From JAYOFM01 sp038117225 (lineage in GTDB: Bacteria; Pseudomonadota; Alphaproteobacteria; Rhodospirillales; Casp-alpha2): 45,092 nucleotides of DNA. The stretch spans positions 1 to 45,092 of the forward strand of contig JAYOFM010000010.1 of NCBI GenBank assembly GCA_038117225.1. The letters are read 5' to 3'. Made by a program: the position numbers and the translations under genes. Under the pieces are notes generated by a model. That model saw only the letters and a program-made list of their open reading frames with translations. It ran no database searches and was not told the DNA's origin. Below are positions 30,853 to 39,101 of this stretch, piece after piece (position 1 is the first letter of the stretch; each line of letters starts with the position of its first letter).

Positions 30853-31599
30853 TCAGTCCTCGAAGAAGGTCGCGAACTCGCTCACCGGCGAACGTTCTGT
30901 CTCCAACGCATTGACGTCGACGGCGTCGTCGATGGTGCCGATGGCCATGCCGCAGACGACGGTTTCGCCGTCGGGGATGGGGAGGACGCGGCGGATGGGG
31001 GCGTGGACATCGGCGAAGGCGGCTTGCGGGCAGGTCGACAGGCCATGGGCGCGGGCGGCGATCATCAGGTTCTGCAAAAAGCAGCCGTAGTCGAGCCAGC
31101 TGCCGATCTCCAGGCGTTCGTCGATGCTGAAGATGATGCCGACCGGCGCATCGAAGAACTTGTAATTGCGGTCGCGGAAGTCGGCCATCTTTTCGGTCTC
31201 GCCGCGTTCGATACCGGCCAGGCCATAAAGATCCCAGCCAATCTTCCGCCGGCGCGCCTTGTAGACCGGCGGGAATTCATCCGGGTAGTACTTCCACGGG
31301 CGCGGCGCCGGTTTTTCGCCGTTGGAGACGCTGGCAATGATTTCATCGGTCAGCCGCTGCTTGGTCTCCCCCGTCGTCACGTACGCTTTCCAAGGCTGCA
31401 TGTTGGTGCCCGACGGCGCGCGGCTGGCGACGGCGAGCAGATGCTCGATCATCTCGCGCGGCACCGGGTCCGGCTTGAAGCCGCGCACCGAGCGGCGGCT
31501 GGTGATCGCCTCGATCACGTATTCCGCGCCGGTGTCGTCGCCGGGGGCATTGCCGGCGGTGTGGCGTTCGGTTAGCCGCGCGTTGTCGAAATCGAGCAT
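30853..31599 (-). CDS. Nitroreductase-family flavoprotein
   Basis: The 248-residue protein has the FMN-binding start AITSRRSVRGFKPDPVPREMIEHLLAVASRAPSGTNMQPWK and the C-terminal IAARAHGLSTCPQAAF with CGMAIGTID. This is the classic NAD(P)H-nitroreductase fold. It lies 22 bp after the HTH-PBP regulator gene and reads in the same direction, so the two probably form an operon. The substrate cannot be told from sequence. Confidence 0.9.
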   Translation of the reverse strand: MLDFDNARLTERHTAGNAPGDDTGAEYVIEAITSRRSVRGFKPDPVPREMIEHLLAVASRAPSGTNMQPWKAYVTTGETKQRLTDEIIASVSNGEKPAPRPWKYYPDEFPPVYKARRRKIGWDLYGLAGIERGETEKMADFRDRNYKFFDAPVGIIFSIDERLEIGSWLDYGCFLQNLMIAARAHGLSTCPQAAFADVHAPIRRVLPIPDGETVVCGMAIGTIDDAVDVNALETERSPVSEFATFFED

Positions 31600-31621
31600 G
31601 CGAAGTCTCCGATGAGGGGCG

Positions 31622-32512
31622 TTAGATGGCGTTGAAGCGCACGTGGCCGAGGTCGCCGACGTCATAGCCGGGCATTTCACGGGCACGGGTCAGGAAGGCC
31701 TCGGTGCGAGTGAAGGCGAGCAGTGCCTGCACCGGTGGCTCGAAGTAATCGCGGCGGCGCAGCAGCAGGTCGTAGCGTTCGCTGTGCAGCGGCACGAAGT
31801 CGAGCCGATACTGGGCGGCGACGGCGCGCACGGCGATGCCGGCGTCGGCCTTGCCTTCGAGGACCGCCAGCGCCAGGTCGGTCTCGCCGCGCAGGGGTTC
31901 GGCGAGGGTATCGAGATCGCCGAGCCGGATGCCGGCCTCGGCGATCAGGTGATTGAACAGGATGCGGCTGCCGGCTTCCGGCTGGCGCAGCGCCACCCGT
32001 GCCTTCTGGGCCTTGAGATCCGCGACACCGGAAATGCCCAACGGATTGCCGGGTGCCAGCACCAATCCCTGTTCGCGCACCGCCCAGGCGATCATCACGG
32101 CGTCGAGACCGCTCGTCGCCTCGGTCACCGCGTGAGTGTTGTAATCGCCGCTGTCGGCATCCATCACGTGCAGACCGCACAGCATGGCCTCGCCGCGGCC
32201 GAAGCGCTCAAGTCCGTCCAGGCTGCCGCCCGGCAGCAACGCCAGATCGCAAGCGGATTCCCGAAGCGCCCATTCCAGCAAGGGGTCATGGCTGCCGACG
32301 ACGATCGGCGGGCTCGGACGCGCCAGTTCGGCGACCATGTGCGGAAACCGGGTGCCGCGGGCGATCCAAAGATCCACCAGATGCTTCGGAAACAGCCATT
32401 TCCCGGTCACCCGGGTGCACGGAATATCACCGCCCTGCACCAGGTCGTAGACCTTGCGTTCCTTGATGCGGAGGTACGCGGCGACCTCCTTGGTGGTCAT
32501 CAGGTCATTCAC
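31622..32512 (-). CDS. Excisionase-type HTH regulator with periplasmic-binding-protein-like domain
   Basis: Residues 4-52 are a MerR/excisionase-like winged helix (TTKEVAAYLRIKERKVYDLVQGGDIPCTRVTGKWLFPKHLVDLWI). Residues ~68-285 are a solute-binding-protein-like domain (VGSHDPLLEWALRE, GLVLAPGNPLGI, RQPEAGSRILF, ADAGIAVRAVAAQYRLDFVPLHSERYDLLLRR), of the type also fused to some MoeA proteins. The protein has 296 residues. The ATG at 32512 is 51 bp from the 16-bp palindrome CCCTGGTATACCAGGG. In related genomes such proteins often lie by formate dehydrogenase genes. I infer a one-component sensor, perhaps of oxyanion or formate, which could bind that palindrome. Confidence 0.82.
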   Translation of the reverse strand: MNDLMTTKEVAAYLRIKERKVYDLVQGGDIPCTRVTGKWLFPKHLVDLWIARGTRFPHMVAELARPSPPIVVGSHDPLLEWALRESACDLALLPGGSLDGLERFGRGEAMLCGLHVMDADSGDYNTHAVTEATSGLDAVMIAWAVREQGLVLAPGNPLGISGVADLKAQKARVALRQPEAGSRILFNHLIAEAGIRLGDLDTLAEPLRGETDLALAVLEGKADAGIAVRAVAAQYRLDFVPLHSERYDLLLRRRDYFEPPVQALLAFTRTEAFLTRAREMPGYDVGDLGHVRFNAI

Positions 32513-32563
32513 GCGCCGATCCCGCTCCCGATCATCCCGAACGCCTGTGTGGGCATTCGCGGA

Positions 32564-32579
32564 CCCTGGTATACCAGGG
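32564..32579. promoter_or_regulatory. Perfect 16-bp palindrome CCCTGGTATACCAGGG
   Basis: It lies in the 220-bp divergent gap between the HTH-PBP regulator gene (51 bp) and the polyferredoxin gene (153 bp). Both strands carry TATACC, which could serve as a -10 element. It shares the CTGGTA/TACCAG arms with 18242-18256 and the core with 3596-3609. It is the best operator candidate in the window. GntR/FCD regulators bind similar sequences, but no gene for one is present. Confidence 0.7.
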
Positions 32580-32732
32580 CTTTATTTCCCGTCCATATTC
32601 TGTATGAATTGCCGCGGTTCAACGCCCTGGCAAGTGAAAACACCCGGACCAACCTATACAATTGACGGGGAAAAACGCTTGCGGCGTCGGAACGGCCGCT
32701 TGGGGAGGGCGCCGCGCGCTTATGAAACGTCT

Positions 32733-34838
32733 ATGAAACTCAACGACAAAAAAGTGCTGGTCTGCAACTGCGAGCGCACCATGGCGCTCGACGGCGACGC
32801 CCTCGCCAAGGCGCTCGGCGCCGATGAATGCAAGGTGGCGAGCCACATCTGCCGCAGCCAGCTCAACGTGTTCGAGGCGGAAGCCGCCGATGGCGTCGAA
32901 CTGCTGGTCGCCTGCACCCAAGAAGCACCGCTGTTCGTCGAGACCCTGCAGGAAATGGGCGAGAACGCGCCCGACGTCTCGTTCACCAACATCCGCGAGA
33001 AGGCTGGCTGGTCAGATGCCGGCCGTGGCGACAAGCCGAGCAAGGACATGACGGCGAAGATGGCGGCGCTGCTCGCCGAGGCGGCGATGGATATCGCGTC
33101 GACCCCGTCGGTGACCATGGAATCCTCCGGCGTCGTTCTGGTGCTCGGCAAGGACGAGGCCGCCGTCGACGCCGCCAAGCGCATCGCCGACCGGCTCGAC
33201 GTCACCGTGGTGTTGAACCCGGAAACCGAGATCGCCGCGCCGGCGGTCATGGACGTGCCGGTGTTCCGTGGCCGCGTCGTCCGCGCCAGCGGACACCTGG
33301 GCGCTTTCGGCGTCGAGGTCGAGGGTTTTCAGCCGGCGGCGGCATCATCGCGCGGCAATCTGCAATTCGACGGCGTACCCGGCGGCGGCACCTCCGAATG
33401 CGATCTGATATTGGATCTGCGCGGTGGCGAGCCGCTGTTCCCGGCGCCGGAGAAACGCGACGGCTACTTCAATCCCGACCCGGGCAATCCGGCGCTGGTG
33501 ATGGCCGCCCTGTTCGACCTCGCCGACATGGTCGGCGGTTTCGAGAAGCCGCGCTATATCGACTACGACGAAAAAATCTGCGCCCACGCCAGCGCCCGCA
33601 TCGTCGGCTGCTCGCGCTGCCTGGACGTCTGTCCGACGTCGGCCATTCAATCGGTCGAGGACAAGGTCGCCTATGACCCGTATGTGTGCGCCGGCTGCGG
33701 TCTTTGCGCCGCCGTCTGCCCGACCGGCGCCGCGCAATACAACGTGCCGGCGGAAGACGCCGTGCCGCGTCGCCTGCGCACCCTGGTCACCACCTACCTG
33801 AAGGCCGGCGGCACGCATCCAGTGGTGCTGGTGCATGACGGCGCCTGGGGCGACGAGATGATCGGCGCCATGGCCCGCTTCGGCGGCGGTCTGCCGGCCA
33901 ATGTGCTGCCCTTCACGCTCAACCAGTCAACCCAGATCGGCTTGGATTTCGTGCTCGCCGCCGTCGCCTTCGGCGCCGAGCGGGTGCTGGTCCTGGTTCC
34001 CCCCGCCAAGCACGAGGATGCCAAGGCGTTGGCCGGCGAGTTCGAATTCGCCGAAGCTGTGTTCAAGGGCCTGGGTTACGGCGCCGGCCGCGCGGCGCTG
34101 CTCGACGACACCGATCCGGAAGCGCTGGAAGCCCGGCTCAAGGATCTACAGCCCATGCCGGGCGTGCCACGGGCGGATTTCCTGCCCATGGGACGCAAGC
34201 GCGCGGTCATGCGCCTGGCGCTGGACGCGCTGCACGCGGCGGCGCCCAACAAGGTCGACGAAGTGGCGCTACCGGCGGGAGCCCCGTTCGGCGCCGTCAT
34301 CGTCGATACCGAGGGCTGCACCCTCTGTCTCGCGTGCGTCGGCGCCTGCCCGACCGGGGCGCTGAACGACAACGAGGACAAGCCGCAACTCAGCTTCGCC
34401 GAGCAAGCCTGCGTGCAGTGCGGCCTGTGCCGCAACACCTGTCCGGAAAGCGTGATTACCCTGGCGCCGCGGCTCAGTTTCCTGGATGCCGCGCGCAGCC
34501 ATCAGGTGGTCAAGGAGGAAGAACCCTTCCACTGCATCCGCTGCGACAAACCGTTCGCCGCCAAGTCGTCCATCGACCGCATGACGGAGAAGCTCAAGGA
34601 CCACGCCATGTTCGCCGAGCCGGGCAAGCTCGATCGGCTGAAGATGTGCGACGACTGCCGCGTCATCGCCATCGCCGAAGAGGACACCAACCCGCTGGCG
34701 TCAGGCACCGTGCCGATCCCGCGCACCACCGAGGACTACCTGCGCGAACGCGAGGAACTGCGTGAGCAGGCCCGCGCCGACATGCGCGCGCGCGGCCTCG
34801 ACGTCAGCAACGACGACGATCCCAAAGGGTCGGCCTGA
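32733..34838 (+). CDS. Polyferredoxin-like 4Fe-4S protein of formate dehydrogenase loci
   Basis: This 701-residue cytoplasmic protein begins KVLVCNCERTM. It has several ferredoxin pairs: GCSRCLDVCPTSAI and CAGCGLCAAVCPTGA in the middle, CTLCLACVGACPTGA and CVQCGLCRNTCPES near the end, then CIRCDKPF and CDDCRV, which look like a zinc or extra cluster site. The region between, with DFVLAAVAFGAERVLVLVPP, is a hydrogenase-delta-like domain. The ATG at 32733 overlaps the TGA of a four-codon ORF that begins at 32722. Similar proteins occur beside DUF3305/DUF3306 genes, so an assembly or electron-supply role for the enzyme is inferred. It precedes moaA. Confidence 0.85.
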   Translation: MKLNDKKVLVCNCERTMALDGDALAKALGADECKVASHICRSQLNVFEAEAADGVELLVACTQEAPLFVETLQEMGENAPDVSFTNIREKAGWSDAGRGDKPSKDMTAKMAALLAEAAMDIASTPSVTMESSGVVLVLGKDEAAVDAAKRIADRLDVTVVLNPETEIAAPAVMDVPVFRGRVVRASGHLGAFGVEVEGFQPAAASSRGNLQFDGVPGGGTSECDLILDLRGGEPLFPAPEKRDGYFNPDPGNPALVMAALFDLADMVGGFEKPRYIDYDEKICAHASARIVGCSRCLDVCPTSAIQSVEDKVAYDPYVCAGCGLCAAVCPTGAAQYNVPAEDAVPRRLRTLVTTYLKAGGTHPVVLVHDGAWGDEMIGAMARFGGGLPANVLPFTLNQSTQIGLDFVLAAVAFGAERVLVLVPPAKHEDAKALAGEFEFAEAVFKGLGYGAGRAALLDDTDPEALEARLKDLQPMPGVPRADFLPMGRKRAVMRLALDALHAAAPNKVDEVALPAGAPFGAVIVDTEGCTLCLACVGACPTGALNDNEDKPQLSFAEQACVQCGLCRNTCPESVITLAPRLSFLDAARSHQVVKEEEPFHCIRCDKPFAAKSSIDRMTEKLKDHAMFAEPGKLDRLKMCDDCRVIAIAEEDTNPLASGTVPIPRTTEDYLREREELREQARADMRARGLDVSNDDDPKGSA

Positions 34839-34936
34839 CGAACATGTGACGAAAATTCGGGAGACAACGGACCGAGCGCTCCCTATTTTGAATGAAGGGC
34901 CGCGACAAGCGACCCGTAACAAGGAACCTGGGTAGG

Positions 34937-35926
34937 ATGATCGATCCCTTCGGACGCCATGTGTCGTATCTTCGCGTATCGGTGACGGACCGTTGCGATT
35001 TTCGCTGCGTCTATTGCATGTCCGAGGACATGACCTTCCTGCCCAAATCCGACGTGCTGACGTTGGAGGAACTGGACCGGCTGTGTTCGGCCTTCGTGCG
35101 CAAGGGCGTGCGCAAGCTGCGGCTGACCGGTGGTGAGCCATTGGTGCGGCGCAACGTCATGAGCCTGATCCGCAACCTCGGCCGCCATTTGAAATCCGGC
35201 GACCTGGACGAACTGACTCTGACCACAAACGGCAGCCAGTTGACCCGTTTCGCTGATGATCTGGTGGATGCCGGAGTGCGGCGTATCAATGTCTCGGTCG
35301 ACACCCTGGACCCGGAAAAATTTCAGGCGATCACTCGCTGGGGCGATTTCCACAAGGTCATGGCCGGCATCCAGGCCGCCAAGTCGGCCGGCCTGAAAAT
35401 CAAGATCAACGCCGTGGCGTTGAAGCACGTCAATGCCGGCGAGTACGACCGCATGCTGGAGTGGTGCGGTGCCGAAGGCTTCGATCTAACCCTGATCGAG
35501 ACCATGCCGATGGGCGAAATCAGCGAGGACCGGGTCGATCAGTACCTGCCCCTGTCCGAGGTTCGCAGGGATCTGGAACAGCGCTGGAAATTGACCGACA
35601 TCCCCTACCGCTCGGGTGGTCCGGCGCGGTACGTGGAAATCGGCGAAACCGGCCAGATGCTCGGGTTGATCACGCCGCTGACGCATAACTTCTGTGAAAG
35701 CTGCAACCGGGTCCGTTTGACCTGTACCGGCACGCTTTATATGTGTCTGGGCCAGAACGACGCCGCCGATCTGCGCGCCCCGCTACGCGCCTCGGAAGCC
35801 GACGATGCGCTGGAAGACGCCATCGACGAAGCCATCGGCCGCAAGCCGAAAGGTCATGATTTCATCATCGACCGCGACCACCGCGGCCCCGCCGTGCCCC
35901 GCCACATGTCGGTCACCGGCGGCTGA
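34937..35926 (+). CDS. moaA: GTP 3',8-cyclase MoaA
   Basis: MoaA is the radical SAM enzyme that starts molybdopterin synthesis by cyclising GTP. The 329-residue protein has the SAM cluster CDFRCVYC (Cys20, 24, 27), the GGEPL motif, the C-terminal cluster CESCNRVRLTCTG with a further Cys, and a C-terminal Gly-Gly that the enzyme needs. The ATG at 34937 gives the usual start MIDPFGR; AAGGA lies 11 bases upstream. A longer in-frame start at 34892 is possible. It follows the polyferredoxin by about 100 bp, and supplies cofactor for both formate dehydrogenases. Confidence 0.93.
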   Translation: MIDPFGRHVSYLRVSVTDRCDFRCVYCMSEDMTFLPKSDVLTLEELDRLCSAFVRKGVRKLRLTGGEPLVRRNVMSLIRNLGRHLKSGDLDELTLTTNGSQLTRFADDLVDAGVRRINVSVDTLDPEKFQAITRWGDFHKVMAGIQAAKSAGLKIKINAVALKHVNAGEYDRMLEWCGAEGFDLTLIETMPMGEISEDRVDQYLPLSEVRRDLEQRWKLTDIPYRSGGPARYVEIGETGQMLGLITPLTHNFCESCNRVRLTCTGTLYMCLGQNDAADLRAPLRASEADDALEDAIDEAIGRKPKGHDFIIDRDHRGPAVPRHMSVTGG

Positions 35927-35937
35927 AAGCCCTGGTC

Positions 35938-36291
35938 ATGCATATCCTCGCGCGCACGAGCGCCTTCACCCTGACGGCGCTTGCTCTGGCCACCGTGGTG
36001 GCGCCACGCAACGGGTGGTCAGCGGAGTTGACCGCCGCCCAATGCGACACTGACCGCCAGGAATTGCTCGCCGACATCGAAAAGATCAGGCAGGACGCGG
36101 TCAAGTATTACGACGAGGCCATCGCCGAGATCATCGACCCGGACGCCCGGAACCAGCTCGGCGTCGAACGCCAGCGGGTCTTCGACCACGAGGAACAGCA
36201 GCGCCAGACCGCCTATATCATCTGGCGCGAATGCATGGCGCACGTGGAAAAAGCCGCCGCGGAAAAAACCAAGACCAAGAAAGCCGAATAA
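35938..36291 (+). CDS. Secreted small helical hypothetical protein
   Basis: I do not recognise this 117-residue protein. The first ~29 residues are a signal peptide (MHILARTSAFTLTALALATVVA...WSA). The mature part is highly charged and helical (DRQELLADIEKIRQDAVKYYDEAIAEI) with two cysteines and a lysine-rich end (KAAAEKTKTKKAE). It starts 11 bp after moaA and is followed by a terminator, so it is the last gene of that unit. Confidence 0.65.
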   Translation: MHILARTSAFTLTALALATVVAPRNGWSAELTAAQCDTDRQELLADIEKIRQDAVKYYDEAIAEIIDPDARNQLGVERQRVFDHEEQQRQTAYIIWRECMAHVEKAAAEKTKTKKAE

Positions 36292-36303
36292 AGGGAAAAA
36301 ACC

Positions 36304-36338
36304 GGCGTCGCTGGTGGTTCACCAGGACGCCAGATTTT
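36304..36338 (+). terminator. Intrinsic terminator after the moaA unit
   Basis: GGCGTC-g-CTGGTG and CACCAG-g/-GACGCC form an interrupted stem with a 3-base loop, followed by attttta. It ends the polyferredoxin-moaA-secreted protein unit. The remaining 390-bp gap up to 36679 holds a small ORF on the minus strand and no other gene I can support. Confidence 0.8.
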
Positions 36339-36415
36339 TATCGATCGGTTGATAAATCAATGATGGCGCCGGCACCGCCCCCCCAGCGGCACCGTTCCCC
36401 TTAGTGTCCCACCGA

Positions 36416-36511
36416 TCAACCGACCAGATAGACAAAACTCACGAATGCGCCACATAATAGGCCCAGCGCAACAGATGCTTTCGCCAACGCGCCTACAAAA
36501 TCGCTATCCAT
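36416..36511 (-). CDS. 31-residue single-span membrane protein
   Basis: The ATG at 36511 follows AGAGGG six bases upstream. It opens a 31-codon frame: MDSDFVGALAKA, then a hydrophobic helix SVALGLLCGAFVSFVYLVG, and a TGA stop. The gap otherwise has no gene. The good ribosome binding site and complete membrane helix argue for a real small protein of the kind that attaches to larger membrane complexes. I do not recognise it. Confidence 0.5.
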   Translation of the reverse strand: MDSDFVGALAKASVALGLLCGAFVSFVYLVG

Positions 36512-36678
36512 CTCACACCCTCTGGAAAATATTTGATCGTGCTCTTTCCATTCTGCGGTCAAGGCTATCGGTGTCACCTGACGGCAATCTGACAACCGTC
36601 AACATTGCCGCTACTCTGCGGATATAAAAAGCGCCACGATATGTCGATTCCCTTGGATTTCCACGCCGGAGCCATGTT

Positions 36679-38253
36679 TTGAGCATCGATCAACTTATCG
36701 TCTTTTCAATCTTAAGCCTGGTTTTCGGGTTTCTCGTGTGGGATCGCTGGCGCTATGATCTGGTTGCCTTCACCGCCTTGGTGATCGCCTTGATTCTCGG
36801 CGTGGTACCCGCCGCCGATGCCTTCAGCGGCTTCGGCCATCCGGCGACCGTTGTCATCGCGCTGGTGCTGGTGATCAGCCGAGGACTCACCAGTTCCGGC
36901 GCGGTCGAATTGCTGGTCTCGCGGGTCGCCGATGCCGGCCGCTCGGTTTTCGCTCATATCGGTATCATGGCCAGTGTCGCGGCGGCGTTATCCGCGGTGA
37001 TGAACAATGTCGCCGCGCTGGCGCTACTGATGCCGGTCGATCTGCACGCCGCCAAGGCGGCCANNNNNNNNNNNNNNNNNNNNNNNNNNNNNNNNNNNNN
37101 NNNNNNNNNNNNNNNNNNNNNNNNNNNNNNNNNNNNNNNNNNNNNNNNNNNNNNNNNNNNNNNGGCCATCGGCCTCAAAATACGTGATCTTGATGACCTG
37201 GCCGATGAGGCCGACGTGCAATTCCTCGGCATCGTCCGCAAGGGCGAGCGCTTGGTTGGCGGCGCTCGGCGCCTCGCCATTGAGCCCAACGATGTCCTGG
37301 TCGTGCAAGGCGGACCCGATGCGTTTGAACACATTGTCGGCGCCTACGGGCTGGCCTACCAGGATGCGCCCCCGGCGGCCCGCGATCTGGAAGGCGAGGA
37401 CGTTGTCCTGATGGAAGTTGTGCTCACCGACGGCGCCGCCATTATCGGACGAACCGCCAGCCGATCCCAGTTGCTGCGGCGCGGCGGCGTGCAGTTGCTC
37501 GGCATCAGCCGCCAGGGGCGGCACTTCCGCGCCCGTGTGCGCCGACTCAAGATTCGCGCCGGCGATATCCTTCTTCTGCTCGGCCCACGCGACATGCTGC
37601 CGGAGATATCCCGCCGGCTCGGCACCCTGCCGTTGGCGACGCGCGGCCTGCAATTAATCCGGCGCGAGCAGGCCGGTTTGGCCGTCGGCATCTTCGCTGC
37701 CGCCATCGCCGCCGCCAGTACCGGCGTCGTCACCCTGGCCACCGCGCTGGCTGCGGTGGCCGTGCTGTACGTGTTCTTGGGTATCGTGCCGGCACGGGAG
37801 CTCTATGACTCCATCGAATGGCCGGTTATCGTTCTGCTCGGCGCCATGATCCCAATCGGGGCCGCGATGCAGGCGAGCGGTGGCACCACCTTGATCGCAG
37901 AGGGCATGATCGCGCTCGCCGCCGGGGCCGCGCCCTGGGTCGTGCTGACGCTGCTGATCGTTATTACCATGACGCTTTCGAATGCCATCGACAACACCGC
38001 CACCGCCATCGTCGCCGCCCCCATCAGTATCGAGTTGGCGAACCGGCTTGGCGTCGCCGCCGACCCCTTCCTGATGGCCGTCGCGGTGGCCGCCTCGTGT
38101 GCCTTCATGACGCCGATCGGCCACAAGAACAACACGCTCATCATGGGCCCCGGGGGCTACCGCTTCGGCGACTACTGGCGCATGGGCCTGCCGCTGCAAA
38201 TCCTCATCATCGCCGTCGCCGTGCCGATGATTTTGATCGTCTGGCCGCTTTAA
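36679..38253 (+). CDS. SLC13-family permease with TrkA-C domains, interrupted by an assembly gap
   Basis: The protein is a sodium/anion (SLC13/DASS-like) transporter. Membrane helices flank two cytoplasmic TrkA-C domains (QFLGIVRKGERLVGG...DVLVVQGG and LMEVVLTDGAAIIGRTASR...ILLLLGP). The C-terminal half has MTLSNAIDNTATAIVAAPISIE and MTPIGHKNNTLIMGPGGYRFGDYWRMGLP, typical of these permeases. The start is TTG at 36679 with GGAG upstream. A run of 100 N at 37064-37163 removes sequence between the first helices and the TrkA-C domains; full-length relatives are longer, so more than 100 bases are likely missing. The substrate is unknown. Confidence 0.85.
   Translation: MSIDQLIVFSILSLVFGFLVWDRWRYDLVAFTALVIALILGVVPAADAFSGFGHPATVVIALVLVISRGLTSSGAVELLVSRVADAGRSVFAHIGIMASVAAALSAVMNNVAALALLMPVDLHAAKAAXXXXXXXXXXXXXXXXXXXXXXXXXXXXXXXXXXAIGLKIRDLDDLADEADVQFLGIVRKGERLVGGARRLAIEPNDVLVVQGGPDAFEHIVGAYGLAYQDAPPAARDLEGEDVVLMEVVLTDGAAIIGRTASRSQLLRRGGVQLLGISRQGRHFRARVRRLKIRAGDILLLLGPRDMLPEISRRLGTLPLATRGLQLIRREQAGLAVGIFAAAIAAASTGVVTLATALAAVAVLYVFLGIVPARELYDSIEWPVIVLLGAMIPIGAAMQASGGTTLIAEGMIALAAGAAPWVVLTLLIVITMTLSNAIDNTATAIVAAPISIELANRLGVAADPFLMAVAVAASCAFMTPIGHKNNTLIMGPGGYRFGDYWRMGLPLQILIIAVAVPMILIVWPL
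37064..37163. other. Assembly gap of 100 N
   Basis: Exactly 100 undetermined bases, a standard placeholder for a join of unknown length. It falls inside the permease gene, where relatives have several more membrane segments, so the true gap is probably about 250-350 bases. Confidence 0.95.
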
Positions 38254-39101
38254 GCCGGCTTCGGTCCCTTGAGCAGAATGCGATGCAGGGTCCGCGTCTC
38301 GCCGATCGGGTGGTCGAGCATGACCCGGTGCATGAGGCGGCGGTTGTCCCAGATGATGATGTCGCCGGGGCGCCAGGGATGAAAGTACTGGAATGCCGGG
38401 TTGTCGGCGTGCGCCGACAGGGCATCGAGAATGGCGTCGCTTTCGGCGCGCTCCATGCCTTCGATATGGTCGAGGCGGTTGGGATTGATGTAGATCGCGC
38501 GGCGGCCGGTTTCGTCGTGGGTGCGGACCAGCGGATGCACCACGTCCGGGGTTTCCGCCTTTTCCTGGTCGGTCAGCGCCTCGGCGCGTTTGCTGGCGCG
38601 CGGCGTGTCGTAGGCATGCACCGCCATGCGGCCGTCAACGCGGGTCTTCATGGCGGCGTCGAGGGCGTCGTAGGCCGCCGCCATGTCGGTAAACCCGGTG
38701 GCGCCACCGCGCGAGGGGATATCGATGCCGTGCAGCATGGTCGCCTTGGCCGGCCGGGCGAAATAGCTGTCGTCGGTGTGCCAGGACCCGGCGCGCACGG
38801 CGGTCGGATCGATGTCGGCCTCGTTCGGCTTGCGGGTGCTGTCGTGCACCGAAATCAGTTCGCTGTCGGGATGGTATTTTGAGCGAATCAGCTGTGGCTG
38901 CGGCGTGCCGAACACATGCGCGGCGGCGAGGAAGCTTTCAGCGTCCCGTGGCGCGCCACGCAAGCACAGCAATCCGTGGGCAAGAAACGCGGCGGTCAGC
39001 ACATCGCGGGTCGCGGCGTCAAACGGTCGGTGCCAGTCGAGGCCATCGATCTCGGCACCGAAGACGGCATCGAAGGGTATCGCGGTCGGTGTGCGGCTCA
39101 A
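38250..39101 (-). CDS. TauD/TfdA-family Fe(II)/2-oxoglutarate dioxygenase
   Basis: This 283-residue enzyme has the facial triad: WHTDDSY (His108, Asp110), then HRVMLDH in the C-terminal part, and the 2-oxoglutarate arginine in ETRTLHR. The region GGATGFTDMAAAYDAL and YINPNRLDHIEGM are family features. The start is taken as TTG at 39101, overlapping the DUF4387 stop (TTGA). It is convergent with the permease gene, with a 4-base overlap of stops. The substrate is unknown; the context suggests a hydroxylation in the adjacent acyl-CoA pathway. Confidence 0.88.
   Translation of the reverse strand: MSRTPTAIPFDAVFGAEIDGLDWHRPFDAATRDVLTAAFLAHGLLCLRGAPRDAESFLAAAHVFGTPQPQLIRSKYHPDSELISVHDSTRKPNEADIDPTAVRAGSWHTDDSYFARPAKATMLHGIDIPSRGGATGFTDMAAAYDALDAAMKTRVDGRMAVHAYDTPRASKRAEALTDQEKAETPDVVHPLVRTHDETGRRAIYINPNRLDHIEGMERAESDAILDALSAHADNPAFQYFHPWRPGDIIIWDNRRLMHRVMLDHPIGETRTLHRILLKGPKPA

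Noticed and set aside
36349..36360. FNR-like TTGATAAATCAA
   Set aside because: The half-sites are separated by 2 bases instead of 4, so it does not fit the FNR consensus.
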